DNA from: Acestrorhynchus altus
Taxonomy: Eukaryota; Chordata; Actinopteri; Characiformes; Acestrorhynchidae
Direction: 5' to 3'
Assembly: GCA_034509495.1 (NCBI GenBank)
Contig: CM067503.1
Location: 13,012,038-13,076,037 of the forward strand
Length of the DNA: 64,000 nt
Position numbers and translations under genes: made by a program. Positions within the stretch are counted from its first letter, which is position 1; each line of letters begins with the position of its first letter. The notes beneath the pieces are model-generated. The model did no database searches. It had not been told where the DNA came from and was given only the letters and a program-made list of their open reading frames with translations. Of the stretch, positions 25,955-39,655 are shown in pieces.

Positions 25955-26545
25955 TGGCACCTCAGATGTTCATACTTTTTATAACCCCCTTTTGCCAAGA
26001 AAATAGCACTTCATCTTCTATAACTTTTCACAAGATGGGAGAAATCAGAGAGAGAGGGATCTTTAACCATTCCTCTTTGCACAATCTCTCTAAATTATCT
26101 AGAGTCCTGTGTCCTCTCCTATGCACTCCTATGCTCTCTTTTGCTGGCCCCATAGGTTCTCAATTGGGTTGAGGTTTGTGGACTGAGATGGCTATGGCAG
26201 GAGCATGATCTTGTGTTTGATGAACCTTTTTTGTGTAGATTCAGCCACATGTTTATAGTCATTATCTTGCTGAAAGATCTGGTGATGACTCATCTTCATT
26301 CTGAGCATGGGCCACCAGATTTTGATTTAATAGTTCCTGGTATTTCAAAGAGTTCAAGATGAGAAACAGCCTCACCGATCCTCCCCTAAACTTCATAGTG
26401 GGCATGTGGTGCTTTTCCTCATATTTTGTGTTACATCAGTCTCACTTAGAGTTTATAGAGTTGTTTGTTTGTTGTGTTTGTTGCCAAAAAGCTCTATCTT
26501 GGTCTCATCAGACCGAAGTGTGACTAATAGAAGTGCTCCAAAATA
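25955..26545 (-). pseudogene. Tc1/mariner transposase relic
   Basis: On the minus strand a fragmentary frame reads 'FQQDNDYKHVAESTQKRF', then 'PSQSTNLNPIENLWGQQKR'. These are the second catalytic Asp region (Q-D-N/D-x-x-x-H) and the third catalytic region (S-x-x-L-N-P-I-E-N-L-W) of Tc1/mariner DDE transposases; the usual Asp of S-P-D-L-N is Asn here. Upstream, 'HFGLMRPR' corresponds to the first catalytic block, where the family has a D. Stops and frameshifts are frequent, so it cannot make an active enzyme. Confidence 0.75.
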
Positions 26546-28399
26546 ACTCCAGTCTTCTCCTGTACCATTTTGAAAATACAAGGGTTTTGTGTGACAGTGA
26601 CAAAATAAATTCCAGAAGACATACAAAGGTTCACTTGGTGGTTTTGGATAAAAAAAAATCTATGTTTGTTTTGTAGACACTAAAATACCTAGTTCTGAGT
26701 GGTGCAGAAACAGTCATAAGTCATTCTGATAACACAGACAGTGTGTATTTTGAATACAGAAAGAAGGGCTTATGGGAGGAATCATGTGATATGTAATTGA
26801 GTTGAAGAGCCATGCAGGGCTCCAAAGCACTATAATATTTGTTTAAACTCTATTCATGGCAGATTATGAGTACCTGCTGAGTGGTATAATACAAAATAGC
26901 ACCCAATGAAAGCACAGTATTATTCCTGTATTAAGATGCTCTGTTTCCACTGTTTTGTCCTAGTGTTCTACTCCAAATCCTCACATTGATTTATTCACAC
27001 TACACTAGATACTGCATAGCTGCACATATGACTGTTTAGCCTACATGGACATCCACTTTAACACATAGCATGCGTACGACTCTCACATTCTCATCATTCA
27101 TAGCATACTCCTACATTGGCATTTTTTTTTTATTTCATTTGTTGTGCTACCTGGTGTCAACCAGGTGTCTGAGTTTTTCTAACACCTGGTTTTTCCCCTG
27201 CCACTATAGCTATTTGCTTGTTCAAAAGAGGCTCAGACCTGGATCTCTGTAAAACTGTTTTGTGACAACATTTGTTATGTAAAGTGCTGTATGAATGAAT
27301 CTGATAATTATAAAATATAACATATATAAATATAAATATAACAATGAATTATTCTGATATTTTGGTAGAATTGTCCATTGAACTGAACTGTCTGTTTGGG
27401 GAATCTATGCTTGTTTAGGAACTGTGCCTTACCAAAGATGCCATATCCATTATGTATAGAGCGTAAATATAGAATATCTTGATACTGTGGAGAACTAAAT
27501 TGCATTGCTCCTAAAACAAGCAATGAGATGCAATTGAAAATTTTGCAGTTAAGTGTTTTTTAATGATTATCAGGAATGGCAGAGATAAGGCACATTATTC
27601 ATTCATATGTTAAAAGTAAGCATGATTCATGGATATCATAGGCTGAGTGGAACGGGTTGGAGGTCTACAGAGAACCATAAAATCAAGGCTTTCATAAACT
27701 TGAAGAAAGCAGGTAGACTGTGAGAATTAGCCTGCAATGTTTCAAAACCCCTAGAAGGGGGCGCCACAAAGCCTAAAGTGATGACACTAAAGATGGAATA
27801 TGTGTTTTTCATGAAATATTGAACTTTTACACCTGTAATACTGTAAACCCTCTGAACCGGGCTTGAGAAAAAATTTATAGGTAATTAAAAGATGATACCA
27901 TCTTAAGGGTTCAATAGAAATGTAAAATCATTGTGACCAGCGGCCAGGAAGTTTTATGGTATGGGGAAAGAATGAAATATGCTAAATATAAATACCATGT
28001 GATCTTTAAAACTGAACTGATAAGTGGGGCACGCAGATGAATTTTGGGCAGATGGTGGTATACAGACTTAATTATTTATGGCATTATCTACTGTCACTCA
28101 GTCTTTCCATATTAATACCATTAAAGTATAGGAAAGAATATTTATTGCAGTTGCACTGATAATGATGTAAACAAACCAGCAATATGAGATTAGCATCTCA
28201 CCATAGTACTTAACGTGATTAAACAAATCAAAGCTGGTTTTATACCAAAAGCAATGCAGCGTGCCCTGCAAGCCTGAACACTTTTCACAACACTTGCTAT
28301 TTCACACTAGACACAACTGCATCTACCTTCTAGCTGGCCTTCCTATGCATGCCATCTGATCCAGAGCACAGTTCATTTTTGTTCCCAAATTTAGCCATG

Positions 28400-28710
28400 T
28401 AACACTTCTGCTGTGCTCTCTTCACTGGCTTCCTTTGGCTAACAATCAGATAAAAAACATTGGTGCAGGTTTACAAAGTCACAAAATGGACCAAGCCCTC
28501 TGTATTTGATGGTGAGTCTGTACCAAGAGCCCTTCAACCATCAAATACAGCTAGGCTTTACCCACCATCCCTCAAGTAGCATGGAAGACAAGCATACAGA
28601 CTCTTTCTGTCCTAGAACCAATGGGGGTGGAACAAAATTACCCTGGGGGTCTAAACAGCTGAGTCACTTGCTAACTTCAAACGCCAACAGAAGACCCATC
28701 TGTTTTAAGA
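28400..28710 (+). pseudogene. LINE ORF2 C-terminal fragment
   Basis: Plus-strand frames give 'LFTGFLWLTIR', 'KTLVQVYK' and later 'TAESLANFKRQQKTHLF'. These correspond to the L-H-W-L-P-x-x-x-R-x-x-F-K-x-L-x-x-x-Y-K and F-K-x-x-L-K-T-H-L-F blocks at the C-terminal end of fish L2/Rex-like ORF2 proteins. Several stops and frameshifts are present, and the copy is 5'-truncated with no reverse transcriptase core. Confidence 0.65.
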
Positions 28711-29879
28711 GCATTAAAACCATTAAAGGCTTATAATTACACTGAATCTTGTTGGTATCAGTATCCAACCTGATATTTATTTTTGGTTTGAGGTATCTCT
28801 GGATTCTAGCCTCTATGAAATAAACTCAACTACTAACCATTAGTTGCTCATTGTTATTAATCAGCATTTAAAATTTAGTTGTTTTGACTGTGGTCCAATG
28901 TACTGAAGTTTGTGTGGTGTGCTATGGTAATGCAAATGGCTGGTATAAAACAATTCACATAAGCATGCCACACACAGCAAGGCATTATAACCATATCTAG
29001 TGTATTTGAGATGAAAGAACCATAATTTCCATGACCTTTTGGTGTCTATCATTGAAGCACAATTACTATGCAAATCAATGCTAGCTGACACACATACAGT
29101 ACAATCTGTTGCACTGATCTTCTTTATTTCTCTTTTTAAACCCCCTCTAAAAGGGAACAAAGCCATATGGAAACCATACCTGACATCTACTTATTATAAT
29201 GTAGCACAGTATTCCATAAACTTCAGTTAAATATTTCCTGAGATTTAAACAATGAAACATTTCCCAGTCACATGATAATTATAATAATATAATATACGGT
29301 ATTGCCATTGCCGTTTATTCCTTATTGCCATAAAAACTGTTTGTGTGATCAGCATTGTGTTTTGCCTTCAAATCCTAATAGGTACAAAGGAACCTCTGGA
29401 AGAGCATACTCATGGTGGGTGGGGAAGTGTTAGCGTAGTACTGGTCTAAAATTAACCAATCAAAATTTATTTTGGTTGCTGGGCAGCTATTTTTTTTCTT
29501 GTAATAAAAACAATCCACGCATGTGGCACATACCAAAATTGTGTATGGAATATGGTTCTCCTACATTAACACAGTTACATTTGTAATTGTAATATTTGAT
29601 TATCAGTGCTCAGATTTAGTTCTATGTATTAAACTACTCCAGGTTTAAACATGACTGCTCGTCATATTACAACGTAATTTCCTTGCTCTGCTAGGAAATG
29701 CATCACAATGAGATTAACTCATTAACTCACACAATTCTAAACTAAAACGTATGCATAGATGAAACAAATTTTTCACAGCTATTTTATTATTTGGTATGTT
29801 TAGAAATGAAGTTCAAAAATGTTCTGCATTACCGTTTGCATGGCTAATATATTAACACATTGAAGGGTGGCACTCAAGT

Positions 29880-30171
29880 GCAAAATCACTATTCAAAATG
29901 GTTCTGAAGACAAACATGCCTCTGAGGCACAATCAACACAATTGGTCAGGGTATAACTAGCTACCTCAGAGAAATTGCTTGCTGGCTAGTTTTCCAGGTA
30001 GTTTTCTGAGAAATCAGAGCATATAAAAACATATTTATTTTGAAGAGCAGACACATGTTTCTAAAGCCCCACTTACTCATTATTTGAATTGGTTATTCTC
30101 TAAACCAGTTGAATTTTTTTATGCCTCAGATGCAGATCTGCCTTCAGAACCATTCTAAGTAGTGATTTTGC
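29880..30171. mobile_element. MITE-like element with about 50-bp inverted ends
   Basis: The left arm (29880-29929) starts 'gcaaaatcactattcaaaat' and ends 'tgcctctgaggca'. The right arm (30122-30171) is its approximate reverse complement, starting 'tgcctcagatgcag' and ending 'taagtagtgattttgc'. The arms share most positions, including an exact 'atggttctgaag' core. The 190-bp interior is non-coding. A clear target duplication was not found. Confidence 0.7.
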
Positions 30172-30467
30172 GCACAGGCTCAGGTGGGACAATGCAGCCT
30201 GTGAAATAAAAAACAAATTATATACATTGTAAGCAATTTAATAATTGCATCCATAATTTTCAAAACCCACTTTTCGAAATAGAGAATATCTTGTGTGACA
30301 GATCAACATTATATTGAAAACCTACGGATTTTTCCTTTAAATGTAAACACAGTCATTTTTAGCACACAAGATCAGACACAGCTTGTGTTTCAGCATGTTA
30401 CCTGATAGCTGTAGATATGTAGAACTGTAATAGAGACGTGCACACCATTTTGTCAGAGCGCAGTGTG

Positions 30468-30499
30468 TTTGTGTGCGTGCGTGTGTGTGTGTGTGTGTG
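30468..30499. repeat. (GT)n microsatellite
   Basis: GT run with GTGC interruptions, about 100 bp before the longer run at 30602. Confidence 0.85.
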
Positions 30500-30599
30500 A
30501 CTGAAAGCTGTTACATTAAAATGTGCTTTGCCTTTGAAGTTTCCCAACATAGGAGTGTTTTCGTGGGCACTTATTCATGTTCAAACCGTATCTGTGTGT

Positions 30600-30601
<2 letters not shown>

Positions 30602-30667
<66 letters not shown>
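30602..30667. repeat. (GT)n microsatellite
   Basis: Perfect GT run of about 33 units. The two overlapping Cys-Val repeat frames are artefacts of it. Confidence 0.95.
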
Positions 30668-31020
30668 ACCAGTAGTAGGAGGCTCGCCCTCGACCCCTTT
30701 TAGCTCACACAGTTATTATTCCTCTTCTCAAAACACACCGTAACCCTCAGCCCTACAGCACAGCTCTGAACAAGTACAATGTTCAAATATGGAAATGTTC
30801 TGCCCACTTTCATTTGTCGTCTATGACACCGCGGAATCCATTCTCGCCGTTTGTTTGCCCTGAAAACCCAATCATCAGTCATGTTTAATGTTGGATTACT
30901 GTAACATGGTGAAATTCTCAATACAAACAAACTGTATGTCAGTTTGTCATACTGTATGAACAAGACAAAGCTGTATTTTTACAACAATGATGCCTAACTA
31001 TCACGATCATGCTATAAATA

Positions 31021-31400
31021 AACTATATATCCAAATGTTTGTAGACACTTCTTCTAATGAATGCATTCAGCTACTAATAAGTTGCATCCACCGCTGACAC
31101 AGATTTGCAAATGAACACACACAGCTCATCTAGTCCCTGTAAATAAAGTCTGGCAATAAAATAGGACTCTCTTTAGAAGGTGAACATGAATCTATTGGCA
31201 CCATGCCTACTGTCAGGCATGGGATACACCACCCCAGCATTGTGCTGTGGAGCAGAGGAACTGTGTTTTCTGGAATGATGGCTCTCAATCAAACACTTTT
31301 GTTATGAGTTGGTGAGTTGGAGATGAGGTAGAATGGTAATCATGCAATATCCTTTCCTTACTAACACTTTTGTTACCTCACATCAGTGCTCCAAAATCTA
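31021..31400 (+). repeat. Short Tc1-type non-autonomous element, fullest copy
   Basis: Starts 'actatatatccaaatgtttg'. It shares 'ttgcatccaccgctgacaca' with the copy at 486, and 'gtgctgtggagcagaggaac' and 'ctgtgttttctggaatgatg' with the copy at 15225. The right terminus is eroded. No transposase is encoded. Confidence 0.6.
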
Positions 31401-33739
31401 GTAGCTAGTCAGGGTCGTGGTTGGTCTGGAGCCTACCCTGACATACTAATACATATAATATGAGTTACAGTGCAGTGCATCAGAGCTGTATGCAAACAAT
31501 ACCTTCCTTTACAAACAGCCAATATCTTGAATATATGCATCATTGGAATGCATCATTGCATTACTGCAGTATAGTGACTCTGCTGCTAGAAGATAATTGT
31601 AATTATATAGATAATCTTAAGGTGTAATAATTATGCTCATAATACTTTATTCATTTTTGTATTGTATGGCAGACCAGCCTTGTATGTTGGCAAATTGTCA
31701 ATCAATAATTGGTAAATGAAAGCAAAAGGACGTATAATATATGAGAAGCCATTTCTGACAATGTTAAAAATGTCAGAAACGTCAACAATACAATTTGGCA
31801 ATCTTCCATATTAAAAAAAGTAATATCGACTGTGCAAGCCACACTCAATTTTAATCTTCTGGGAGGAAATAACTGCTAATTGAACTTCCATAGTTTAAGC
31901 ATAGCCACAGACTCTCCAATATCCTCAAATCATCTGGGTCTCCACAAAGTGAAAATTGCATTTCCCCAAGTTTCCTTCTTAATACTTTATCTTCAAAGAA
32001 TGTGAGTGGTCAAGGCGCTGCAAGGGTCCACCATTTCAGTTCATTCAGAGCTCAGGGTACTGGGCATTTTCACATTCAAGCATTACAACCCATCAGCTTG
32101 ACCTTAATTAAATACTTTTTGAAAAGTGTCAGGCACTCAAAATCTACTAACAGTGGTAACAAAGAGATGTCTGCCTAAGCAGCCAGCCAAAAGAATGCAA
32201 CATTTAATCTGAAGTAGATTGTTTTCTTCCATTTTCATTTGACTGCAGCACAGATTGAAACGAAATGCAGATGAGAAAAATTGTCAATCAAATTTATGGG
32301 CTGTTCCCATGGGGGAACAGGAAAGTCCACACAGGCCCATGTTAAATGAAGGACGCTGGATGCATATCACATGAAATCTGGCCTTGGTTAGCATGTCTCG
32401 AGCCCTCCTCCGACATTCACCCCAGCTATTTTCCTTTAGGGCTCACAATCAGTGACGCATGGAGACAGCTTTAACTTCCCATAAAATGCAAGGACACAGT
32501 ACCTGAACCCTTCATTTAAATGCTTTTAATTAAATGATTAAAAGTCCCCTTGTTGACCATAGAGCTTAGAGCTTGACCCCTCCTGGGACAACCACCATCA
32601 ACAACTAGCACAAACATCATAAACAATAAATCAAGTAAAGGAAGGAAGCATGAGGCAATATGTTTGGCATTACAGTGTGTTGTGCTCTGATGTTTGAACA
32701 CAAGCAAATGGATTGTGTCTTGCATATGGTTTGTGTTTATTGATGGCATGAACGAAGGGCTCACAGGGCCAGAAAAAAGTGCTTAATGTGTTGTTTTGAG
32801 AACACATACACACATTTTGAAGTCTGTCTGCAAGATTACCAACCACCATCAGATTAGAAATCAAATAGTTAAGAAACACAGCATTAGCTTTGTGAATGTT
32901 CAACTTCCCACAGATATCTGCTGTTTGAAAAGCTCAGTGCTAATGGGCTGTGCTGACCTACTCAGAACCTTACAGTACAACATATTAACCCTTTAAACCC
33001 ATCCATACGGGGGTTCAGTTCCATATTCCCATATGTCCTTCAATTACTGCTTAGCAACTGTTGCCATCTACCTCGGTCAACGTTTCAATCCGTCAATATG
33101 TGTGCACTAACAATTAATGGGCAGAGCTGCTTCCCATTGTGGGGGGGTTCATTCGAGTCCATACTCATAACCTATAAATATATACACAGGCGAGTCAAAT
33201 TATTATGGCCACTTGTACTTTCGATGTCAGCAGTGTGTAGCTAATGAAGGAAGTCCTGTGTCGTGAGCTACACTGTGCTCATCAGATTTGTCTGGATTGC
33301 AAATGAAGCACAGACTGTTCCAGCCAGTATTTGTTTAGAAAGTCAATATACCCTTAAAATATCAGAATTAATTTTCTTACTAGTACCCTATTTGCTCTGA
33401 CAGAGTTTTGAAGGGTGGTCCTGTCTAGGCAGTGCCTGCAGATGTATAGTGGAAACTAACAGTGGATTAAAAGCATTTATTTTTTTTTTATAGACAGGAC
33501 TTTATAGTAGAGTTGTTGCTCTCCCACTGAGATGCAGCAGAAGATGGTCATTAATATTGCTGATGCAAGAAAACATCATCAAAGAAATAGGCTTCCAATT
33601 CTTTTGAGGAACATTAGCATTTTAGCTGCAGTAAAGATCAAAAGAAACTAAATTATGAATCTCTAATATGTCTTGGCAGATCAGGTACATTTTAAAAGGT
33701 AAGACTGTGTAAAGTAGGGTTTTGTCTGAACTATTCCTT

Positions 33740-33860
33740 AGGGACCTCTTATCCACTTCATCCTGAATAGGGTGACTGTGGATTCAAAGCCTACCTGGAA
33801 TCATTGGGTGCAAGGCAAGAATATCCCCTGGACAGGGCACTTGTCCATCACAGGGTACCA
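33740..33860 (-). mobile_element. SINE 3' fragment
   Basis: On the minus strand it reads 'ggtaccctgtgatggaca', 'gtgccctgtccaggggatat' and 'caccctattcaggatgaagt'. This is collinear with the 3' half of the SINE at 49385-49675 ('tggtgccctgtccaggtggt' there). The tRNA head is absent. Confidence 0.65.
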
Positions 33861-35341
33861 GATCTGTGTCTTGAGATAATCCTGTCTCAGAGGTCTACAG
33901 ATAATTCCTTAGACTTAATGGCTTGATTTGTGCTCTGACATGTACTGTCTGCTATGAGACCTTAAATAAACAGGTGTGTGCTTTTCCAAATCATGTCCAA
34001 TCAACTGATTTTAACACAGGTGTTCTCCAGTAAAGCTGTAGAACCATCTGAAGGATGATCAGTGGATGCACCTGAGCTCAATTTTGAGGTGCCATTGCAA
34101 AGGCAGTGAACAACAAACCTTTCTCCCTTTGTCATTGTGGGGTATTGTGTGTAGAATTTTGATGGAAAAATATGTGTTGTAATATTATAAGTACATTCAG
34201 AAGAGGCTGTTTTAAACACTGGTTTTCATATGTGTACTGTGTGGTGAGTGAATGGTGAGTTTTTATTCTTTTATGTTTCAAACAATTTGGTTTTCCATGA
34301 TATACTTCTCTTTTAAACTGTAGAACTAGCTCGTGTCTATGATTTCCTAATCTCTGCAAACACATGGACATCACTGACCTCAGAATGAGAACATACTGTA
34401 TGCACACATCTTGGATGAAAACTGTACACATGATGTAAGTGTTTCACAGCTGCATGGCTAATTCAATTGATCAGGACATGCTGCTCCACCCATGCAATTG
34501 CACTCATCTCTCCATCACACACACTCTAAGACAGTGCACGTCATATGGTGTGTTCTGAAAAGAGTCATATTTCCTTGTTGGTTTTCTATCTGTATATGTG
34601 TGACCTCAAACATATCTATATTGTGCAATGTAGCAAATACACAGATTCAGGATCATCACACTGAATGTACTGAACTTTTAGATTAGCTCATTAATAAAGC
34701 AGCAGTCTTTAATTAATTCTCCCATTAATACAGTCCACATACGTAAAGCATGCTGATAAAAATGGCCTGTTTGTTAAAGGATTGTTTTTGTGATGTCACA
34801 CAATGAATTAACATATTCACACCTATTCAGACTATAGCAGTTTAGACTTGTACCTTCACACTAAAATTATAAGTGTCTTTCAGCTCAGACTGCATTTTAA
34901 TCAAGGCACAGTATGGTGCAGCCAATCAGAACAGACACCATTTACATATATATTAATCTTAAAAACTGATGGCAGATGGAATAACAATAACAGTATAGTT
35001 TTACAGAATTGTTACTGCATAACAATAACACAATATTTCATCATTTTCAATAACCTGTAATATTTGCCACCATTTGTGGTGACAGCACTGCATACCACTG
35101 TGGTCAGTCAAAAACTGTATCAGCATTTAAATTTTCCTAGCTTTTGCCATAGAGTTTGCCATAGATTCAGTTTACATACACTTGTTATGGACCTGAATGT
35201 AATGGTAATTTTGGGCTTTAACTAATCAGCTGTTTATGTATCAGAACGAATTACAACATACATCTTTTATAGAAAAAGAAGGGCTTGGTGCACAAGATTT
35301 TTCTTTTTTGTTTTGCTAGAAATTTTTGATTAGTAGAACGT

Positions 35342-35690
35342 AGGGGTGAACAATATATTGATATTGAAATCAATATTGGGATATAAACAGAGCAAGATAT
35401 GGGCTGAAACAATATAATTTATATTAAGTTTAAAGTTTTCAAATAACATTCTGTTTCTGCTCCCTCACTCTGCTCTGCTCTCAGTGCAAACTATGGAGGG
35501 GGCATAAAACTTAGTGTGTATATAGAATGAAGATCAATTTTCAGTATGTTTTAATATAGTAAAAAAAGACAGAAGATTAATTTCATGAGGTATCCTAATT
35601 TTTTCCACATCATATGTTATATTTTGTACATTGTCATTCAGCTAAAATATTTTGGGATATGATTTCTTTTGTCCATATCACCCAGCCCTT
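35342..35690 (+). repeat. AT-rich dispersed repeat, copy B
   Basis: Begins 'ggggtgaacaatatattgat', contains 'atataaacagagcaagatat' and 'caatataatttatat', and ends 'ttgtccatatcacccagccc'. The two ends resemble inverted copies of a 'gggct/gggtgatat' motif, which points to a non-autonomous DNA element. Confidence 0.5.
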
Positions 35691-37808
35691 TAAGTCCTGT
35701 TTTTTGGCATTCCTAGACTGTTTTTTATTTATTTTTACTTATTTATTTGTTTGTATGTTGATTATTACAACAGAATATTGGCTTTTTGCATTAGGCATAT
35801 TTCAAAAAGCAATTCAAATAATAGTTTGCATAATTTTATTTATAGTACGTTTACTGTTTGGAAAGTCAGTTCAGATGTTTCTGGTTTCTGGTGTTCATTT
35901 TTGTCTACCTGGGAACATTGTGTAAGAAACTAATATTATAACCATTTTTCATTCTCAGAACCTTATTTTTTAATGTCACAGGCTAACCTTCCTGGAAACT
36001 TTTGAAAACTCAAACTCAAAATTCTTATAAAGTTATTTGCTGATAACAGGGTAAGCAAAAACATAAGCAAGTGTATTTACTTAATAAATGAGTATGGTTT
36101 GAAGAAAGAGCAGTATTATTTAGGCAGGCAGTCTCTGTGTTGTACTAATTGTCTGTTAGTTGCAGACGGTAATTAAGAACACCATATTGTTTGGTTTATT
36201 ATTCATTTATTGATGTTTTATTTATTTTCAGGAATGGCATTGGCTTTGAGTACTAGGTTAATAAAGGGTACTCACATTCAGATCCATATAAGAGATAATG
36301 TAGAATAAGGATGTCAGTCCCACAATAAAATATAAGTGCTTAGCCAATGAAATTTAATGAGTCTGCTTCAAGGAGAGGAGCATTTTTATGGCAGGAGATT
36401 AGTTAAGCATTATACACTTGTTAAACATGTGTGCTCATTAACCACAAACCCAATGACCTCCTTCATACAGGAGCTTTCACCTACACACCGAATGTTCGCC
36501 TAATGAACTGAATATCATGATTTTGGATTTTTTTTTTATCCAGTTTTACTGTAGTATGAGTCAGCATGTGTTTTTCTGTGTGCTGAAAGAAAGGAAAAAC
36601 AAACAAACAAACAAAAAAGCACTGAATGAACACCATTTAAATATTAGCATCAATTTAAAATAAATACATCACCACACAACAATAAAATATTTTATTCATG
36701 TGAACATGACAAGTCAAATAACTGCAATGTATTTTTCCAGTGTACAATTAGTACTAATAAACTGAAAATCATGATTTTCCAAGTTATTTCCACTTTCCTG
36801 AACCAGGTTTAATTTACTCTCATGACAAATAACCAACAACAGGCCTCTGTAGTATGTCACACAGTTATGTTTTTAGCATTATGTCCATAACAAAAAAACT
36901 CCAGATTTAAGGTAATATATACAATAGGAAAATAAATGGTAATTTTGGAATTGCTGCTGTTGCACCTTCACAACTGCTCAAATATTATGGGGTTCATGAG
37001 TTATGAGCTAGGTCATTAAAGGCAAACGGCTAAGAAAGGCATAGTTGGATAATGAGAGTTTTCTACACTGAAGTGACATACCATTAACTTTCAACATGGT
37101 TCATTGGAAAGAAAGTCTGGTATAACCCTAAACAATGCTGTAAAACAGGGCAGTTCAAAAACCCAGAAAGTCTTAAGTAACATTATTTAGTAACATTGAC
37201 ATATACCCCGCAAAAGTCATTGAAGTTCAACACCATGCTTACTTATATAAGAGAATATAGCTAAAAATGTCTAAAAGCTGAAAGGACAGCAACATTGATA
37301 AGACAAAAAATAATTTATTCTAGGCTATGCTATGACGTGGCTCCTCTAAGCCATCACAGTGATAGTGATGGCCATAGTCTTGCAGTAAACAGTCAATTAC
37401 GTTTACGCAATCTTAAACAAAGGGCTACTTTTAAATTACCAGCTTGAATTGGGCAAATCCTTTTTTTTTATTTTGCTAATGTGACCCAAATTTGATATTT
37501 TCAGAACAGTGTAGACACACAAAGTCTCTTTCATATGATTCCCAACCATGTGACCTTAATAAGAATGGTCAAAGAATAGGTCAAGAAAAAATGAATTCTG
37601 CACATAAAGAGCTCTTCAGGGTTCAGTCTGTTTGCATAGATCTTTACTGAACACATAATGCGTCACAATAATTTGGTGGTGAATCCAGTTTGCAGTAAGG
37701 AGGGAGCCTATTTGGAATACTGTCTTATTTTAATGCACATGGTGCACGTAATTTGTTTAGTTTAGTAATATTGTATCTGTAATACCATTGCTATAAAGTT
37801 CAGAAGTA

Positions 37809-37824
37809 TGTGTGTGTGTGCGTG

Positions 37825-37872
<48 letters not shown>

Positions 37873-37876
37873 TGTG
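37809..37876. repeat. (GT)n microsatellite with GTGC interruptions
   Basis: GT run interrupted by two CG steps near 37821 and 37831. Confidence 0.9.
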
Positions 37877-39351
37877 GAAAAACATTATTTGTTGAATATA
37901 GCACCCTTGAGATAATAAACAATATTGTCAAATAACAAAATGAATGAGTTTATTGAACTTAAACCTCTTCCATGGATGCTCTGCCCAAAATCAATCTGAC
38001 ACAGAGCAACAATTTATTGCTGTTCTGGACTTTTAAACCTTATTAGAGGAAGCACAAACAACCCTTAACATAAACATGTTTGGAAAGGAAACTAAGCCAC
38101 TTTGTCTAGTGCCAGGCCTTGAGTGATTATTAGACACAATAGATTTGTAAAAATGTTATATACAGCATTAGTATGTTAGTATGAAGTCATGACAGTAAGA
38201 AGTTGAGATGAAATATAGTCAATATCAACATATTTTGTTGCACATAAAAAGCACCCAGGGTTGTCTATAATAAAAAGCAATGCATGGCCCTTTAACTGTC
38301 TTCTCTTTAAAGCAACACTAGTAAACATGTTGCATAAACGTATCCCAGAATAACTAGACTTAATTTGATGAGGAGGGAATGTCCACTTGGACAAAGCAGG
38401 CACCAAAGCTGTGGTCATAGAAAGAGACAGCACTTCTAAAAGGCAGAAACTGTTCACTCCACATGGAACTCACAAATGTGCTTGGGGGGCAATATTATGC
38501 TGGGTCAGAAGAATGTGTTCCCATAGATTTTTGCTTTGTACTGCTTTGAAGTATAAAACTAATGTCTTGGGAAGGACACTTTCTGTATTTATGCAATTCA
38601 AATATGCACATTTTAAAACAAATGGTATTTTAATATCCAAGTGAGTGGGGCAAGTTGTAACCCTAGCTAAAAAGGTCTGGTACACTGATGCAAACACAGT
38701 TAATTAAATAGAATTGTACATTGTTTTACCACTGTCTAAGGGACCTAGAATGTAAAAGTGTATTTAGCTTATCACAGTTGACTAATGACAGTTCATTACA
38801 GGAACTGTTCATTTCAACACTGTTGTATCCTCAAAAGAAAAGCCGGCATAACTGAGAGGGAATTGGGCAATTCCAAAACCCGATGTAAAAGGAAAATGAG
38901 CCTGATTCATTTTATGCAAAATAACACAGTAAATCTAAGCATTTTCACTGCAACCCAAGTCATACTTTTAATTATACATTGAAGATTTCAGTATTTCATA
39001 AAGTATTATATGTTAAGTATTGGAAAAAGTTACTTAAGTCCATAATGTTAGCTTTTGTCTAACTGGCACAATAGTGTAAGAAACCTTAATAATATTGCAA
39101 ATCATTATTTCATGTTGTTATTTAATGTTAGAGCTTAACCTTCCTGGAAAAATAACCTAAGCGCTAAACATCCCTTAAACATTCTCTGTTAGCTCGTTTA
39201 GCACTGCAAATCCAACACTACCAAGCTCAGCTGTTAATATGTAGCTATCCTGCTCCAAACCTTCTTTGGGAGGACCAGTATTTCCAAAGGTTGGGACTAA
39301 TATGTACATGTGGCTGGACTGGCTAAAGACACAAAAGGCAGGGAACTTCCC

Positions 39352-39655
39352 AGAGACTCTAGATTTGAACTCTAGAGACTCAAGAATCAGAGCCCAGAGA
39401 ATTGAATTAGATCCCTTGAAAATTCAACTCTAAGAGACTCAGGACTTGACTTGCTAAGACCAGAGATTAAGTTCAGACTCACTTTCCAGAGACACAAGAC
39501 TTAAATTAGATCCCAGGCATTTGAGACTGAACTTAGACCTACAGCCCAGAGACTCTTCGACCAAAGGGACCACATAGACTAGACACTTAACTTAAACTCA
39601 CATTCTAGACACGACCTTCAACATTGACACTACCCCAGACACTCACGACTTGATC
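39352..39655. repeat. Degenerate minisatellite, block 1
   Basis: Roughly 30- to 36-bp units built on 'agagactcaagacttgaact' and 'aactcacattccagag', repeated about eight times with heavy divergence. The same unit type occurs at 44605-45065. The array is non-coding. Confidence 0.6.
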
